Shown here: positions 17,223 through 26,312 of the stretch, one piece after another
Layout of the letters: the number at the start of each line of letters is the position of its first letter
Position numbering within the stretch: the first letter of the stretch is position 1
Assembly: GCA_910578865.1 (NCBI GenBank)
Contig: CAJTRM010000004.1
Span: 1-64,000 of the forward strand
From: an uncultured Dorea sp.
Lineage (GTDB): Bacteria; Bacillota_A; Clostridia; Lachnospirales; Lachnospiraceae
DNA: 64,000 nucleotides
Reading direction: 5' to 3'
Notes under the pieces: generated by a model
What the model saw: only the letters and a program-made list of their open reading frames with translations
What the model was told of the DNA's origin: nothing
The model's database searches: none
Translations under genes and position numbers: made by a program

Positions 17223-17251
17223 AATATAAAAGAAAGGGAAATGTCTATCAA
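17223..17251 (-). promoter_or_regulatory. promoter of the M6 metalloprotease gene
   Basis: On the minus strand TTGATA (17251-17246), 17-bp spacer, TATATT (17228-17223), with a second overlapping TATAAT just downstream, about 57 nt from the start codon. Confidence 0.55.
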
Positions 17252-17336
17252 ATAATTGCCGGTACCGGATGAAAAAAGCAGGCGGTATGAAAACAGGCTG
17301 TGAGACAACGGAAAAGAGCAGGTTGTATTTCTCGAT

Positions 17337-17364
17337 TTGTCATGTTATAGTATTTCTGTATATT
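17337..17364 (+). promoter_or_regulatory. promoter of glmS
   Basis: TTGTCA (17337-17342), 16-bp spacer, TATATT (17359-17364), 41 bp before the glmS start. The leader is too short to hold a glmS ribozyme and none of its conserved core is seen in the 239-bp gap. Confidence 0.5.
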
Positions 17365-17405
17365 TTGGAATAGAAGTTTTGTACTGTAAACGGAGGGATA
17401 CAAAT

Positions 17406-19232
17406 ATGTGCGGTATTGTAGGATATATTGGGAATCAACAGGCGGCGCCGGTTCTTCTGGATGGTTTATCCAGGCTGGAATACAGGGGCTACGATTCGGC
17501 TGGAGTTGCTGTGTATAACGGAACAGAGATTGATATGGTCAAATCCAAAGGACGGCTGAAGGTTCTGAGTGAGCTGACCCATGACGGGGAAAAACTTCCG
17601 GGTACAGTCGGAATCGGCCATACCAGATGGGCGACACACGGCTCACCGTCAGATACAAACGCACATCCACATTTTAATAAGGCCCGGAGTATCGTTGTGG
17701 TTCACAACGGGATTATTGAAAATTACCTCAAATTAAAAAAGAAACTGGAAAAGCGGGGGTATGAATTTGTGTCAGAGACTGACACGGAGGTGATCGCACA
17801 TCTTCTGGACTATTATTACAAAGGGAATCCTCTGCAGGCAATTACAAAAGTGATGCACCGGATGGAAGGCTCGTATGCACTGGGAATTATTTTTCAGGAT
17901 CATCCGGATGAGTTGTATGCGGTCCGTAAAGACAGCCCGCTGATCGTAGGAAAATCGAAAGACGGCAATATTATGGCATCTGATGTTCCGGCTGTCTTAA
18001 AATATACAAGGGATGTTATATTTATAGAAAATGAAGAGATTGTCCGGTTGACAGATTCTTCTATGGAATTTTTCAATGTGGATGAAGAGACGATCGAAAA
18101 GACTCCGGTAAGGATCGAGTGGGATGTCAATGCGGCTGAGAAGGGCGGTTTTGAGCATTTTATGCTGAAAGAAATGTATGAACAGCCGAAGGCAATTATT
18201 GATACATTTTCCCCGCGGATCAAAAACGGTCAGATAAGCATCGAAGAGCTCGGAATGAGTGACGAAGATATCAAGGCAGTAAAGAAGATTATGATCGTGG
18301 CCTGCGGCTCGGCCTACCATGCGGGCTTTACAAGTAAGTATGTCTTTGAAGGGCTGGCAAGGATACCGGTGGAGGTTGATCTTGCGTCAGAGTTCCGGTA
18401 CAGAGATCCGATTGTGGACAAAGATACGCTTGTAGTAGTAATCAGCCAGTCCGGGGAGACGGCGGATACACTGGCGGCGCTTCGGGAATCCAGGAAAAGA
18501 GGAGCAAGAGTTCTTGGCATCGTCAATGTGGTTGGAAGTTCCATTGCCAGGGAGGCAGATAATGTTATGTATACATGGGCGGGTCCGGAGATTGCAGTGG
18601 CAACAACGAAGGCTTATTCGGCACAGTTGATCGCCCTGTATCTTCTTGCTATGAAATTTGCATATATTAACGGAGCACTGGACGACAGCGGGATGGCAGA
18701 AATGATTGAAGATCTGAAGGTACTTCCCGCTCAGGTGGAGATGCTTTTGAACAACAAGCATAAGATCCAGAAATTTGCAAATCGTTATCTGGCAGCTAAA
18801 GATGTGTTCTTTATGGGCAGAGGGATTGACTATGCGATTTCTATGGAGGGATCCCTGAAATTAAAGGAGATTTCTTATATCCATTCGGAGGCTTATGCAG
18901 CAGGGGAACTCAAGCATGGAACCATATCCTTGATTGAAGACGGGACGCTGGTTGCATCGGTATTGACACAGAAAGAGCTGTATAAGAAGATGATCAGCAA
19001 TATGGTGGAAGTCAGTACCAGGGGGGCCTTTGTCCTTGCGGTTACTAATGAAGATAATACCGAGGTGGAAAAGGCGGCGGATTATGTAGTGTATATTCCG
19101 GAAACGAATAAGTACTTTACGAATTCACTGGCAATTATTCCGCTTCAGTTATTTGGATATTATATTGCCGTCGGGAGGGGCTGTGATGTAGATAAGCCGA
19201 GAAACCTTGCAAAATCAGTGACGGTGGAATAA
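17406..19232 (+). CDS. glmS: glutamine--fructose-6-phosphate aminotransferase (isomerizing)
   Basis: A 608-residue two-domain enzyme making glucosamine-6-phosphate from fructose-6-phosphate and glutamine, the entry step to UDP-GlcNAc for peptidoglycan and polysaccharide. The N-terminal Ntn glutaminase domain begins MCGIVGYIG (catalytic Cys2 after Met removal), with RLEYRGYDSAGVAV, GHTRWATHG and HNGIIENY. Two SIS sugar isomerase domains follow: ACGSAYHAG, VISQSGETADTLAAL, FMGRGIDY, EGSLKLKEISYIHSEAY, ending DKPRNLAKSVTVE. Start is ATG 17406 behind GGAGGG; an upstream in-frame start at 17337 would add 23 residues before the essential Cys and is rejected. It is probably a single-gene unit read into the following pseudogene region. 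Confidence 0.98.
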   Translation: MCGIVGYIGNQQAAPVLLDGLSRLEYRGYDSAGVAVYNGTEIDMVKSKGRLKVLSELTHDGEKLPGTVGIGHTRWATHGSPSDTNAHPHFNKARSIVVVHNGIIENYLKLKKKLEKRGYEFVSETDTEVIAHLLDYYYKGNPLQAITKVMHRMEGSYALGIIFQDHPDELYAVRKDSPLIVGKSKDGNIMASDVPAVLKYTRDVIFIENEEIVRLTDSSMEFFNVDEETIEKTPVRIEWDVNAAEKGGFEHFMLKEMYEQPKAIIDTFSPRIKNGQISIEELGMSDEDIKAVKKIMIVACGSAYHAGFTSKYVFEGLARIPVEVDLASEFRYRDPIVDKDTLVVVISQSGETADTLAALRESRKRGARVLGIVNVVGSSIAREADNVMYTWAGPEIAVATTKAYSAQLIALYLLAMKFAYINGALDDSGMAEMIEDLKVLPAQVEMLLNNKHKIQKFANRYLAAKDVFFMGRGIDYAISMEGSLKLKEISYIHSEAYAAGELKHGTISLIEDGTLVASVLTQKELYKKMISNMVEVSTRGAFVLAVTNEDNTEVEKAADYVVYIPETNKYFTNSLAIIPLQLFGYYIAVGRGCDVDKPRNLAKSVTVE

Positions 19233-19263
19233 AAATATAGGTATTATGAGTGTGGGAAAAGAA

Positions 19264-20072
19264 ATGTACGATTATTTGATTGTAGGCGCCGGACTTTTTG
19301 GCTCTGTCAATATCAGACAGAGCACCCCCGTAATCTGGAGGAGCAGGCGCTTAATCTGGTAGATAAGGATATTTATGAAAAGCCGATCAAGGGCTATACA
19401 GAAAAACAATGGGGACGTCGGGCAAACAGAGCTGCCCCCAGAGATTATCAGGCGGATTCCGGTATGGTATGTGTATGACAATAATTATTTCGATGATAGT
19501 TATCAGGGAATTCCGGTCGTCGGTTATACAGAGATCATCAAAAAAATGTTAAAAAAGCAGATGTGAGACTTCATACAGATTATTTGAGGCAAAGGGAAGA
19601 TCTGGATAAACTGGCCTGCAAAATAATCTACACAGGTTCGATAGATGCGTTTTATAATTACCGGTTTGGAGAATTAGAATATCGAAGCCTTTCTTTTGAG
19701 ACAGAGGTTTTGGAGGAATCCAATTACCAGGGCAATGCAGTCGTGAACTATACAGAGTATGGGGTTCCATATACACGGATCATCGAGCACAAGCATTTTG
19801 AATTTGGAACACAAAAAAGAACAGTGATTTCTAAGGAATATCCTGTGTCATGGAAACGGGGAGATGAACCCTATTATTCGGTAAATGATAAGAAGAATAA
19901 TCTGCTGTATGCCAGATATGCACAGGAGGCCGCAAAAGAGAGTAAAGTAGTTTTCGGCGGCAGGCTGGGGAAATATCAATACTATGATATGTATCAGGTG
20001 GTGGCGGAGGCGTTGGTCGGTGCAGAAGCAGAACTGTCCGGTTGCAATTATAACAAGAATATAGTAGTATAA
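19264..20072 (+). pseudogene. glf: decayed UDP-galactopyranose mutase
   Basis: A broken second copy of glf. It opens intact (MYDYLIVGAGLFGSV at 19264), then jumps straight to sequence matching residues ~130 onward of the functional copy, so more than 100 codons are deleted. A one-base insertion near 19422 shifts the frame within GYTEKQWGRR, the frame resumes as ELPPEIIRRIPV, and a further frameshift near 19558 follows KKMLKK. From 19569 to the stop at 20072 it is clean: LHTDYLRQREDLDKLACK, NYTEYGVPYTRIIEHKHFE, GGRLGKYQYYDMYQVV. Many positions equal the copy at 12408-13511, but codon choice is more GC-rich. It cannot make an active mutase. Confidence 0.92.
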
Positions 20073-20111
20073 GATAGATATTTAACAAAAGACAGAAAAG
20101 CGAGGCTTGTT

Positions 20112-21284
20112 ATGGCAAAGAAAGACAGGCAGTTGAAAGCGGTTCAGGCTGCAAAAGCCAGGAAAAAGCGGAGGAGCAGACGCCGGAGGCGGGTACTGGT
20201 ACTTAGTATAGAAATGATCATACTGGTGCTTCTGCTGGGAACAGCCTATGTAATGAAAAAATATGATAAGATACAGAAGGTCAATATTGATAAAGATGAA
20301 GTAGATATTAACGAAGGAGCTATAAAAGAAGGCTATACGACGGTAGCTCTTTTCGGGGGAGATTCAAGAGAAGGGGAGCTGGGCGCAGGCACTCACGCAG
20401 ATACAATTATTGTTGTATCTATAGATAATACATCTAAGGAAATCCGCATGGTCTCAATCTATCGTGACACTCTGCTTGAACAAAAGAACAGAGATTATAA
20501 TAAAGCTAATTCAGCCTATTTCCGCGGAGGGCCGGAAGAAGCTCTCAGAATGCTGAACAGAAACTTGGATCTTGATATAGAAGACTATGTGACGGTTGAT
20601 TTTAAAGCCCTGGTGGATACGATTGATCTGCTTGGGGGGATAGATATCAATATAGAGAAAGAAGAAGTGCAGTATATGAATGAGTTCCTGCAGGAGACGG
20701 CAGATGTGGCAGGGACAAAAGCGCATTTTATTGAAAAGTCTGGGGAGCAGCATCTGGACGGGGCACAGGCAGTGACCTATGCCCGTATCCGGTCTACTGC
20801 CGGAGGGGATTATAAGAGAACAGAGCGGCAGCGTCTGGTCATAGAGAAAATCTTTGAAAAGGTGATAGAAACGGATATCGGAACCGTGAATGATATTATT
20901 GATACTGTGTTTGAGCAGGTTTCCACCAGTTTTAGCTTAAAGGAGACCATCGGACTTGCGTCGGGACTTACAGAGTATCAGTTAGGTGAAAGCTCAGGTT
21001 TCCCGTTTGACAAAACAGACGGACTCAGATATAAGAACGCCGGGCTTGTAATAGTACCGTTAGGCCTGAGGGAAAATGTAGAACAGCTGCATGCATTTTT
21101 ATATCCGGAGGAGGCTCCCAAAGAAGTGTCGGAGGTTGTTCAAAGCATTTCAGATAATATTACATATCTTACAGGAGTAGTCAGGCCTGCAAATTATGGA
21201 GAGACAGAGGACTCCTCAGAAGAAAGTTCTGAGCAGGAGGGCGGAGCAGAGGAAGATATGATAGATTTTGGGGAAACACCATAG
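20112..21284 (+). CDS. LytR-CpsA-Psr (LCP) family glycopolymer transferase
   Basis: A 390-residue LCP enzyme, attaching wall glycopolymers to peptidoglycan on the outer membrane face. Basic N-terminus (KKRRSRRRRR), one membrane helix at ~29-47, LCP domain at ~70-270: FGGDSREGELGAG, HADTIIVVSID, VSIYRDTLLE, YFRGGPEEALRMLNRN, DFKALVDTIDLLGG and YARIRSTAGGDYKRTERQR. It is strongly similar to the LCP protein at 9319-10719 through the catalytic domain but has a short acidic tail (SSEESSEQEGGAEED) in place of the glycine-rich repeats. It follows the glf pseudogene by 39 bp, matching the flippase-glf/LCP association of the first locus. Confidence 0.93.
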   Translation: MAKKDRQLKAVQAAKARKKRRSRRRRRVLVLSIEMIILVLLLGTAYVMKKYDKIQKVNIDKDEVDINEGAIKEGYTTVALFGGDSREGELGAGTHADTIIVVSIDNTSKEIRMVSIYRDTLLEQKNRDYNKANSAYFRGGPEEALRMLNRNLDLDIEDYVTVDFKALVDTIDLLGGIDINIEKEEVQYMNEFLQETADVAGTKAHFIEKSGEQHLDGAQAVTYARIRSTAGGDYKRTERQRLVIEKIFEKVIETDIGTVNDIIDTVFEQVSTSFSLKETIGLASGLTEYQLGESSGFPFDKTDGLRYKNAGLVIVPLGLRENVEQLHAFLYPEEAPKEVSEVVQSISDNITYLTGVVRPANYGETEDSSEESSEQEGGAEEDMIDFGETP

Positions 21285-21290
21285 ATTTTG

Positions 21291-21320
21291 TTGATAAAAT
21301 TATATGGAGTATAGTATAAT
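21291..21320 (+). promoter_or_regulatory. promoter of the cohesin-like protein gene
   Basis: TTGATA (21291-21296), 18-bp spacer and TATAAT (21315-21320), 38 bp ahead of the start codon at 21359, which has GGAGAAAGAGGG upstream. Confidence 0.6.
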
Positions 21321-21358
21321 GTTCTATTAATAAGAGCATAGGAGAAAGAGGGAAAAAC

Positions 21359-22879
21359 ATGAAGATAATAAAGAAAATCAGCGCTGTTTTGTTGAGCATC
21401 TGTCTGTGTGTGCCTTGCTTTTCACTGGTTGTCCATGCGGCAGATGGCAGGATATCCTTCACTGACCCCGAGACGGCAGTCGGGGATATGGTGGAAATAA
21501 AATGTGCACTTCGTTCTAAAAAGGGGAATATCGGGGATGTTGAAGTACAGCTGCGGTATGACAGTGAATATCTGAGGTTCCAGTCCGGCGCGAATGTGCA
21601 GGAGGCAGACGGAACCATTACTTATACAGGAACCGGCAGTTCCACAGAGCTTTCCTTTACAGTGGAATTTCAGGCGTTAAAAGAAGGCGAGACTAAGATT
21701 AGTGTGGAAAACGCCACAGTGTCATCCGGCAGCGGAGGCACTATGAACCTTGAACACGGCAATTCCACCGTGAAGATTGCAGAAGGGGATCCTTCCAAGA
21801 TCACGGAGGCTCCTGAGACTCCGGAAACTTCCGGCGCCAATGATATACAGGTAGAGGTAAACGGAGTAGCTTATACTCTGACCGACGGATTTGCCGATGG
21901 GGATATTCCGGTTGGATATTCCAGAACGACCATATCCCTGGACGGCCAGGAGCGTCAAATGGTAGGGAATGAAGCCGGCAGCATTACTTTAGGTTATCTG
22001 AAAAATGCAGAGGGTACAGGTGACTTTTTCCTGTACAATGGAGAAGATGCCACGTTTGTACCTTATGAGGAGATAGCAATCTCGGATACGGCGTCAATCA
22101 TTGTGCTGAGTGATACTTCAAAGGTGAAGCTTCCGGATACTTATCAGGAGGCAAAGCTGACTTTGAATGAGAAGGACTTTCCGGTATGGCAGGACAGCAC
22201 AAAGGAAGGCTATTATGTACTCTATGCCATGAACAATAACGGTGAGACCGGGTATTATCAATATGATACTGCAGAAAATACATATCAGAGAGTAGATATA
22301 TCTGCGGATCAAGATGGAAAAGAGGGAAAAGATTCAAAGTCCCTGCTGGGAAAATTTCAGAAGTCTCTTGAGAAACATCTTTCAATGATCGTGTTAGTCG
22401 GCGGGCTTGGCGGGCTTCTGCTGCTGATCTTGCTGATTGTCCTTGGCGTAAAGCTCCACAACCGTAATGCAGAGCTGGATGAGCTGTATGACGAGTACGG
22501 GATTGACGAGGATGACGATGAAGAACCAGCGCCTGTGAAGATAAAGGACAAGCCGAAGAAGCAGGGAGTGTTTGGCAGGCGTGAAAAAGCAGATGATGAT
22601 TTTGAAGCGTATGATGATGATTTTGATGAATATGATGATGACGATGATTACGAGGAAAACGATGCCGAAGCGAAATACGATACGGTGAAGTTTTCCGGTT
22701 CGGAGTTTGAGACAGGATCTATCGGAGATCTGGATGACGATGTCTTCTCCGGGTTTGGACAGAGAGGGGAACTGACGATTGATGACCTGGATGACCTTAT
22801 GGGAAATACGTCCGGTAAGAAGCGGGGACATGCGGAAGCAGATGATACATTTCAGGTAGACTTTATTGATCTGGATTAA
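21359..22879 (+). CDS. membrane-anchored protein with extracellular cohesin-like domain and acidic cytoplasmic tail
   Basis: A 506-residue protein. Signal peptide 1-28 (VHA/AD). Residues ~28-145 look like a cohesin-type beta sandwich: AVGDMVEIKCALRSKKGNIG, VQLRYDSEYLRF, ELSFTVEFQALKEGETKIS. A second extracellular region of unknown fold follows (VEVNGVAYTLTDGFADGDIP). One strong membrane helix lies at ~343-365, after which the ~140-residue tail is cytoplasmic and very acidic (YDDDFDEYDDDDDYEEN), with basic KDKPKKQG patches. Cohesins normally bind dockerins in cellulosomes; a membrane-spanning version with an acidic cytoplasmic tail looks more like an envelope adaptor. Function not assigned. 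The only convergent feature nearby is a GC-rich hairpin after the stop (22896-22938). Confidence 0.75.
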   Translation: MKIIKKISAVLLSICLCVPCFSLVVHAADGRISFTDPETAVGDMVEIKCALRSKKGNIGDVEVQLRYDSEYLRFQSGANVQEADGTITYTGTGSSTELSFTVEFQALKEGETKISVENATVSSGSGGTMNLEHGNSTVKIAEGDPSKITEAPETPETSGANDIQVEVNGVAYTLTDGFADGDIPVGYSRTTISLDGQERQMVGNEAGSITLGYLKNAEGTGDFFLYNGEDATFVPYEEIAISDTASIIVLSDTSKVKLPDTYQEAKLTLNEKDFPVWQDSTKEGYYVLYAMNNNGETGYYQYDTAENTYQRVDISADQDGKEGKDSKSLLGKFQKSLEKHLSMIVLVGGLGGLLLLILLIVLGVKLHNRNAELDELYDEYGIDEDDDEEPAPVKIKDKPKKQGVFGRREKADDDFEAYDDDFDEYDDDDDYEENDAEAKYDTVKFSGSEFETGSIGDLDDDVFSGFGQRGELTIDDLDDLMGNTSGKKRGHAEADDTFQVDFIDLD

Positions 22880-22895
22880 GGAAACGTGGCGAGAA

Positions 22896-22938
22896 GCTCC
22901 GGCTGTTTCTTCGGGATAAGAGCGGCCGGAGTCTTTAT
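22896..22938 (+). terminator. terminator-like hairpin
   Basis: CTCCGGC ... GCCGGAG around a ~20-nt loop followed by TCTTTATATT, 17 nt after the preceding stop. The T-run is imperfect, so read-through to the next gene is possible. Confidence 0.45.
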
Positions 22939-22958
22939 ATTGCCTGCGGAGGCTGAAT

Positions 22959-23522
22959 GTGAAGAAGATAATTGCAATTTTTTTCGGGATCCATACGGCA
23001 ATCTTTGAGATTGTCTTTCCACGTCCGAGAAGACGCTGGGACAGGGACCGGTATGACTGTGCCATTGTGTGCGGTTATCCTGCGGATGATGCGGGGGAGC
23101 CTTCTGAAACGATGAAGGAAAGAGTCAGGAAGGCGGCAGAGCTGTGGAAGAAAAAGAAGGTAAATTACATTATTTTATCCGGGGGAGCGGTACGTAATGA
23201 ATTCCCGGAGTCAGAGGTGATGAAAGCTTATGCCGGCAGCCTGGGGGTGCCCCGGGAATATCTGATTACGGAAAAGCAGTCGGTAAGTACCTATCATAAT
23301 ATGATGTATTCCAAAAATGTGATGAAAATGTGCGGATTTCAGAACTGTGTAGTCGTGACCAGCAGCTGGCATCTGAGGAAAGCGAACCATTATGCAAGAA
23401 AATTTGGTCTGGACTATGTGATGTGCAAGTCGGGCTCCCAGGAGGGCGTATGCCGGAATATTGCGAGATGTATTGTCACGAATCTGCACATGTACTTCAA
23501 TATGTTCCGGGGATACTGGTAG
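22959..23522 (+). CDS. YdcF/ElyC-type (DUF218) envelope protein
   Basis: A 187-residue protein of the YdcF/SanA/ElyC (DUF218) family. Landmarks are YDCAIVCGYPADDAGEPS, ERVRKAAELWKKKKVNYIIL followed by SGGAV, the SVSTYHNMMYSKNVM segment and VVVTSSWHLRKANHYARKFG, which match the family's Rossmann-like core. Members influence envelope integrity and polyprenyl-linked precursors in other bacteria; the enzymatic activity is unknown. It begins at GTG 22959 with GGAGG eight bases upstream; an ATG overlapping by two bases runs into TGA at once. Its position between wall-related genes fits an envelope role. Confidence 0.8.
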   Translation: MKKIIAIFFGIHTAIFEIVFPRPRRRWDRDRYDCAIVCGYPADDAGEPSETMKERVRKAAELWKKKKVNYIILSGGAVRNEFPESEVMKAYAGSLGVPREYLITEKQSVSTYHNMMYSKNVMKMCGFQNCVVVTSSWHLRKANHYARKFGLDYVMCKSGSQEGVCRNIARCIVTNLHMYFNMFRGYW

Positions 23523-23629
23523 TGTCTGGCAGTATATGGACGGGCAGGAGGAGCAGGTCCTGAAACAGATGGCCGAGACAGAGAGCGGAATACAGCGTTG
23601 AAAGAAGAATGTGAGATGGAGAAACCAGA

Positions 23630-24511
23630 ATGAATCAAACAATAAGAGTCGTACAATGTGCGGTTGTGACGGCGGGGCTTGCGCTTTTGTGTCTGATTGC
23701 TTCCGGAGACAAGAGTCCGGTTTTCAGAGAAATGAAAGCAGAGGATGTGATCAGGCAGCAGGAGACGTATCAATTTGTGGATGTACTGGGCAACTGGTAT
23801 GAGGCACAGATTCTGGAGGGGGTTCCCCTGTGCAGATATGATTATTCCAGACTGACTGAGAAGAACGGATACAAATACTATATGGGAGAGGATGGCCGGA
23901 TCCAGTCAAGGGTAGGGATTGATGTCTCGAAATATCAGACGGAGATAGACTGGCCGGCAGTGAAGGCCTCAGGGATAGATTTTGTGATCGTGAGATTGGG
24001 TTTCCGCGGCTATGGGGCAGAAGGTAAGCTTAAGGAGGACGAAAGGTTTCGTTCCCATGTGGAGGGCGCGCTTGATGCAGGTCTTGAGGTAGGTGTGTAT
24101 TTTTTCTCCCAGGCGGTAAACAACGCAGAAGCATTTGAAGAAGCGCAGTTTGTCCTTGAGAGGCTTGGAGAGGGCCGGATTACAGGCCCGGTGGTGTTCG
24201 ATACAGAGGAGATTAAGAATGCTGAGGCGAGAACCGACGGGCTGTCCGGGGAGCAGTTTACAGAGAATTGTATTACGTTCTGTGATGCAGTGGAAGCGGC
24301 GGGGTATAACACTATGATCTATGCCAATATGAAATGGATGGCATTTACCCTGGATCTTGCCCGGCTTACAGAATATGAAAAATGGTACGCAGACTATGAG
24401 GCCGTACCTCAGTGCCCTTATGAATTCTCTATATGGCAGTATACGGAGAGCGGGACTGTGCCGGGTATCGAGGGCAATGTGGATATCAACGTGTGGTTTG
24501 AAAGGAGATAA
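23630..24511 (+). CDS. GH25 (Chalaropsis-type) lysozyme-like muramidase, membrane anchored or secreted
   Basis: A 293-residue protein with a hydrophobic N-terminal segment (~8-25) serving as signal or anchor. Residues ~100-290 form a GH25 domain: VGIDVSKYQTEIDWPAVKAS, FVIVRLGFRGYG, GVYFFSQAVNNAEAFEEA, PVVFDTEEI carrying the catalytic Asp/Glu pair, YNTMIYANMKWM and FSIWQYTESGTVPGIEGNVD. GH25 enzymes cut between MurNAc and GlcNAc in peptidoglycan. Residues 26-100 form an extra spacer with no family that I recognise. Its stop lies 5 bp before prmA. Confidence 0.88.
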   Translation: MNQTIRVVQCAVVTAGLALLCLIASGDKSPVFREMKAEDVIRQQETYQFVDVLGNWYEAQILEGVPLCRYDYSRLTEKNGYKYYMGEDGRIQSRVGIDVSKYQTEIDWPAVKASGIDFVIVRLGFRGYGAEGKLKEDERFRSHVEGALDAGLEVGVYFFSQAVNNAEAFEEAQFVLERLGEGRITGPVVFDTEEIKNAEARTDGLSGEQFTENCITFCDAVEAAGYNTMIYANMKWMAFTLDLARLTEYEKWYADYEAVPQCPYEFSIWQYTESGTVPGIEGNVDINVWFERR

Positions 24512-24516
24512 AGACG

Positions 24517-25473
24517 ATGAAATGGAACCAGTTCCGTTTAAAAACAACGACAGAGGCGGAGGATATTGTGAGCAGCATGCTGTCAGACCTGGGGATCGAA
24601 GGGGTTCAGATTGAGGATAAGATTCCCCTTACCGCGTGGGAGAAGGAGCAGATGTTTGTAGATATCCTGCCGGATATCCCGGAGGATGACGGGACTGCTT
24701 ATCTGATCTTCTATCTGGATCCGCAGGAGGATCCCGGGGAGATCCTCGGCCAGGTAAAAGAGGAACTTGAGCAGATGCGCTCTTATGTGGATGTGGGGGC
24801 TTGTACCATTGAGGAATCACAGACAGAGGATGTGGACTGGATCAATAACTGGAAGCAGTATTTCCATCAGTTCTGTATTGATGATATCCTGGTGATCCCA
24901 TCCTGGGAAAAGGTGGAAGAAGAGGACAGTGACAAGATGATCATTCATATCGATCCGGGCACTGCGTTCGGGACCGGCATGCATGAGACGACCCAGCTGT
25001 GTATCCGGGCGCTTAGAAAGTATGTGAATGAGGATACAAGGATTCTGGATGTGGGATGCGGCAGCGGGATCCTGGGAATGCTGGCGCTGAAATTCGGGGC
25101 GTTGTATTCCGTAGGTACGGATTTGGATCCGTGCGCCATTGATGCCACCCATGAGAATATGGAAGCCAACGGAATCGGCAGAGACCGGTATGAGGTTATG
25201 ATCGGCAATCTGATTGATGATCCTGACATCCAAAAAAAGGCGGGATTTGAATGCTATGATATTGTGGTGGCTAATATCCTGGCAGATGTGCTGCTTGCTC
25301 TGACGCCGGTGGTAGTAGATCAGATGAAACCGGGCGCCGTGTATATTACGAGCGGGATCATTGACGAGAAGGAATCTGTGGTTGTGGAGGCTGTAAAGGC
25401 GGCCGGGCTTGAGGTACTTGAGGTTACCCGCCAGGGCGAATGGGTGTCTGTATCAGCCAGAAAAAAACGGTAG
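24517..25473 (+). CDS. prmA: ribosomal protein L11 methyltransferase
   Basis: A 318-residue SAM-dependent enzyme that trimethylates ribosomal protein L11. Two regions are clear: the N-terminal substrate-recognition domain, and the C-terminal Rossmann fold with DPGTAFGTGMHETTQLCIRA, ILDVGCGSGILGMLALKFGA (motif I), GTDLDPCAIDATHENMEANG and YDIVVANILADVLLAL containing the NxL-type post-I motif. Length is typical. It is followed by rsmE after 30 bp, a common pairing in Clostridia and Bacilli. Confidence 0.96.
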   Translation: MKWNQFRLKTTTEAEDIVSSMLSDLGIEGVQIEDKIPLTAWEKEQMFVDILPDIPEDDGTAYLIFYLDPQEDPGEILGQVKEELEQMRSYVDVGACTIEESQTEDVDWINNWKQYFHQFCIDDILVIPSWEKVEEEDSDKMIIHIDPGTAFGTGMHETTQLCIRALRKYVNEDTRILDVGCGSGILGMLALKFGALYSVGTDLDPCAIDATHENMEANGIGRDRYEVMIGNLIDDPDIQKKAGFECYDIVVANILADVLLALTPVVVDQMKPGAVYITSGIIDEKESVVVEAVKAAGLEVLEVTRQGEWVSVSARKKR

Positions 25474-25503
25474 TGTCTCAGCGCACTGGAACAGGAGCGA
25501 AAT

Positions 25504-26241
25504 ATGCAGCATTTTTTTGTGGAGCCGTCACAGGTGCGGGACGGCAGGATTATCATAGAGGGTTCCGATGTCAACCATATGAAAAATGTCCTCCGTATGA
25601 AAATCCGGGAGCAGGTTATGGTCAGTGACGGCAATAATCTGAAATACCTGTGTGAAGTGGAAGGCTATGGAGAGGGAAAGGCAATTTTAAATATCAAAGA
25701 GATGCGGGAGGCGGATACGGAGCTGGCTTCCAGAATCTACTTGTTTCAGGGGCTGCCGAAGCAGGATAAAATGGAACTGATCGTGCAGAAGGCGGTGGAA
25801 CTTGGAGCCTTCCAGATCATTCCGGTGGAGACCAGACGGTCTGTAGTGAAGCTGGACGAAAAAAAAGCAATCCGAAAAAGGGAGCGCTGGCAGGAGATTG
25901 CAAAGAGTGCGGCAAAGCAGGCAGGGAGGGCATATATTCCGGGAGTAGAAGAAGTGATGTCCTGGAAGGAAGCCCTGAGGTGTTCTGAAGGACTGGACGT
26001 GGTGCTGATCCCTTATGAGCTGGCGGAAGGCATGGATGAGGCAAGAAGCGTTCTGAAAGCCATAAGGCAGGGGCAGTCCGTGGGTGTCTTTATCGGGCCG
26101 GAAGGCGGCTTTGAGAAGGAAGAGGTGGAGGAGGCGCTCCAAAAGGGCGCAAAGGCCATTACTCTGGGGAGGCGGATCCTGAGGACGGAAACGGCGGGGC
26201 TTGCCGCGCTGGCTGTTTTAATGTTTCACCTGGAGCAGTAA
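25504..26241 (+). CDS. rsmE: 16S rRNA (uracil(1498)-N(3))-methyltransferase
   Basis: A 245-residue SPOUT-class methyltransferase acting on U1498 of 16S rRNA. It has the N-terminal PUA-like part (FFVEPSQVRDGRIIIEGSDV, NHMKNVLRMK), the ELIVQKAVELGAFQIIPVET segment and the C-terminal knot GVFIGPEGGFEKEEVEEA and LGRRILRTETAGLAALAVL. The start ATG 25504 has CAGGAGCG upstream. Its stop overlaps an ATG as TAATG at 26239-26243, possibly the start of a short leader or an extended N-terminus of the next gene. Confidence 0.96.
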   Translation: MQHFFVEPSQVRDGRIIIEGSDVNHMKNVLRMKIREQVMVSDGNNLKYLCEVEGYGEGKAILNIKEMREADTELASRIYLFQGLPKQDKMELIVQKAVELGAFQIIPVETRRSVVKLDEKKAIRKRERWQEIAKSAAKQAGRAYIPGVEEVMSWKEALRCSEGLDVVLIPYELAEGMDEARSVLKAIRQGQSVGVFIGPEGGFEKEEVEEALQKGAKAITLGRRILRTETAGLAALAVLMFHLEQ

Positions 26242-26312
26242 TGTTTCTGGTTGCATTTATGAGAGAAGCAACATATTCTGGTAATGAGATAGAAAATCAG
26301 GAAGTGAATGAT

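Noticed and set aside
19375..19566. Separate small gene in the glf pseudogene
   Set aside because: Its translation (ELPPEIIRRIPV, NNYFDDSYQGIPV) is an internal piece of Glf in a shifted frame.
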